Source: CAZVWV01 sp964631745
GTDB lineage: Bacteria; Bdellovibrionota_C; UBA2361; JBGSMV01
Length of the DNA: 41,406 nucleotides
Reading direction: 5' to 3'
Assembly (NCBI GenBank): GCA_964631745.1
Contig: CAZVWV010000011.1
Span: 1 to 41,406 of the forward strand
Shown here one piece after another: positions 40,646-41,406 of the stretch. Every line of letters begins with the position of its first letter. Within the stretch, counting starts at the first letter, position 1. The notes under the pieces are model-generated. The model ran no database searches, was not told the origin of the DNA, and saw only the letters and a list, made by a program, of their open reading frames with translations. The position numbers and the translations under genes were made by a program.

Positions 40646-40933
40646 ATGGATCAATGCAAAAACGTGCCCAAGCGGCGCGAGTGAATCGCGGTGTACTCAT
40701 CGCGATTCTCGTACTTGCCTTGGCGAGCAGCGGGCGGTCGATTTTCGGCTGCGCCGTTGTTCTCNNNNNNNNNNNNNNNNNNNNNNNNNNNNNNNNNNNN
40801 NNNNNNNNNNNNNNNNNNNNNNNNNNNNNNNNNNNNNNNNNNNNNNNNNNNNNNNNNNNNNNNNATGATGAATCATGCAGTCTGTGATGCTGAGTTTACT
40901 TCGCATCACTGGGATACGATTACAGTTTGGTAG
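40646..40933 (+). CDS. Possible small hydrophobic ORF(s) before the reverse transcriptase (crosses N gap)
   Basis: A 12-codon frame (MDQCKNVPKRRE, 40646-40684) follows GGAGGA at good spacing; its TGA overlaps a GTG at 40681. From that GTG (or ATG 40654, same frame) the product reads VNRGVLIAILVLALASSGRS then IFGCAVVL up to the gap, a signal- or membrane-like N-terminus. If the gap equals the 18 bp seen in copy A, the frame continues through MMNHAVCDAEFTSHHWD to TAG 40931-40933, 29 bp before the reverse transcriptase. The gap makes this speculative, and the same bases may instead be a structured RNA. Confidence 0.25.
40710..40919 (+). repeat. 128-bp direct repeat, copy B (broken by the N gap)
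   Basis: Positions 40710-40764 and 40865-40919 are identical to 40344-40398 and 40417-40471. The middle 18 bp of copy A correspond to the 100-N run, so the true gap may be very short. Confidence 0.85.
40765..40864. other. Assembly gap (100 N)
   Basis: Exactly 100 N, a usual placeholder for a gap of unknown size. It falls inside a repeat, which is the likely cause of the break. Confidence 0.98.
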
Positions 40934-40962
40934 GCGGGTTTACCGCTGCGGCTCTAACCACT

Positions 40963-41406
40963 ATGGCAAGAAGAAAAAACTATACCCCTTCGGAAAAACT
41001 CGCCTTTCCATCCACCTTAAAAGCTGCCTGGCGTCAGATTAGATCAAATGGCCTAAGTTCAGCTTCTAAAGATACGCTCAAAGCCATTCGCGAATTCGAA
41101 TTGTCCGAAGACAAGCTGTTAAATCGCCTCGCTTCTAAGCTAAGACAGGGTACATATCAGTTTCCGCCTGCTCTCGCGATTATCCAGAGAAAAACAAGCA
41201 GTGATGGCAAAAAGAAGGAGCGCCCGCTCGTTCTAGCTGACGTTGAATCTCGCATTGTCCAACGGGCCTTACTTGATGTCCTGCAGGAAATTTCTGGAAT
41301 AAGAGCATACTTGGAGATACCCACTAGCTTTGGTGGGATTCAAAAACGAGGAGTTCCACTCGCGATCGCCGCCGCTACAACTGCCATTCACGATGGTGCT
41401 ACTCAC
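40963..41406 (+). CDS. Reverse transcriptase, N-terminal part (runs off window)
   Basis: The open frame from ATG 40963 to the window end gives 148 residues without a stop. It begins MARRKNYTPSEKLAFPSTLK and contains LASKLRQGTYQFPPALAI, then KKERPLVLADVESRIVQRAL, the usual RT0/RT1 entry of prokaryotic reverse transcriptases, and IPTSFGGIQKRGVPLAIAAA, the place of the RT1-RT2 S-F/Y-G block. The catalytic YxDD lies beyond the window. It does not look like a DGR or a typical group II intron RT at this end, and fits better with stand-alone (defence/Abi-like or unknown group) RTs; subclass is not decidable here. No ribosome binding site is obvious. Confidence 0.75.
   Translation, partial: MARRKNYTPSEKLAFPSTLKAAWRQIRSNGLSSASKDTLKAIREFELSEDKLLNRLASKLRQGTYQFPPALAIIQRKTSSDGKKKERPLVLADVESRIVQRALLDVLQEISGIRAYLEIPTSFGGIQKRGVPLAIAAATTAIHDGATH

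Larger units (their letters stand above)
40161..40962. other. 800-bp region upstream of the reverse transcriptase
   Basis: No well-supported gene is present. The first 180 bp show nothing clear. A 128-bp segment (40344-40471) recurs at 40710-40919, where the copy is cut by a 100-N gap. The spacer between the copies has a strong ribosome-binding-like GGAGGA (about 40631) and a hairpin GAATCGCG/CGCGATTC (40683-40708). A structured RNA or a small ORF serving the reverse transcriptase is possible. Confidence 0.6.

Noticed and set aside
40344..40919. Diversity-generating retroelement template/variable repeat pair
   Set aside because: The two copies are identical over 110 readable bases, with no adenine-specific changes, no C-type-lectin target gene, and the RT start does not resemble DGR RTs.

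Overview
The window looks like a chromosomal segment of an uncultured diderm (LPS-bearing) bacterium. Genes for lipid A synthesis (lpxA, lpxI, fabZ), outer-membrane assembly (bamA, a Skp/OmpH chaperone), lipoprotein export (lolC/E, lolD), an Mla-type ATPase and a Wza/Wzc-type exopolysaccharide exporter all require an outer membrane. The order lysS-lolC/E-lolD-bamA-...-skp-fabZ-lpxA-lpxI, and the use of LpxI rather than LpxH, resemble Deltaproteobacteria-like lineages (Desulfobacterota, Myxococcota, Bdellovibrionota and relatives). That placement is inference; no rRNA or complete tRNA gene is present. Two N-runs (3952-3961 and 40765-40864) show that this is a draft or metagenome scaffold.

Left part (1-11.5 kb). 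A tightly packed minus-strand operon runs hybrid histidine kinase > dus > mlaF > Ski2-like RNA helicase; the helicase frame is broken by one in-frame amber codon. Next come a cold-shock-domain protein with a charged tail, a 40-bp tandem repeat, a coupled ndk-rlmN pair, a secreted hypothetical protein, and a cystathionine beta-synthase plus gamma-lyase operon (reverse transsulfuration).

Middle (11.5-20 kb). A lone MoxR-type ATPase is followed by an exopolysaccharide export block: a tyrosine autokinase (Wzc-like), an SLBB lipoprotein (Wza-like), an unusually short family-5 solute-binding-like protein, and a membrane-anchored protein with a discoidin-like C-terminus. Two small secreted proteins on the opposite strand follow.

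Envelope biogenesis block (20-30 kb). All genes are on the minus strand: lysS, lolC/E, lolD, bamA, a nucleotide-sugar dehydrogenase, skp, fabZ, lpxA and lpxI. The lpxD gene often found between skp and fabZ is absent here.

30-36.7 kb is housekeeping: an alpha/beta hydrolase, YggU, YceI, a DEAD-box helicase, an HDOD-like protein, a tiny DUF3149-like membrane protein and RadC. From about 36.7 kb the window becomes accessory. A two-gene cassette (an ~88-aa protein plus a retropepsin-like protease) is present twice, tail to tail, with one protease copy decayed. A 3' fragment of tRNA-Leu(UAA) beginning exactly at the anticodon loop marks a probable integration junction. To its right lie a DUF4238 gene, an 800-bp region with a 128-bp direct repeat and a possible small hydrophobic ORF, and the start of a reverse transcriptase that runs off the end. 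That right end is the best candidate for an uncharacterised (possibly defence) system. Three short dispersed repeat families are scattered between genes.
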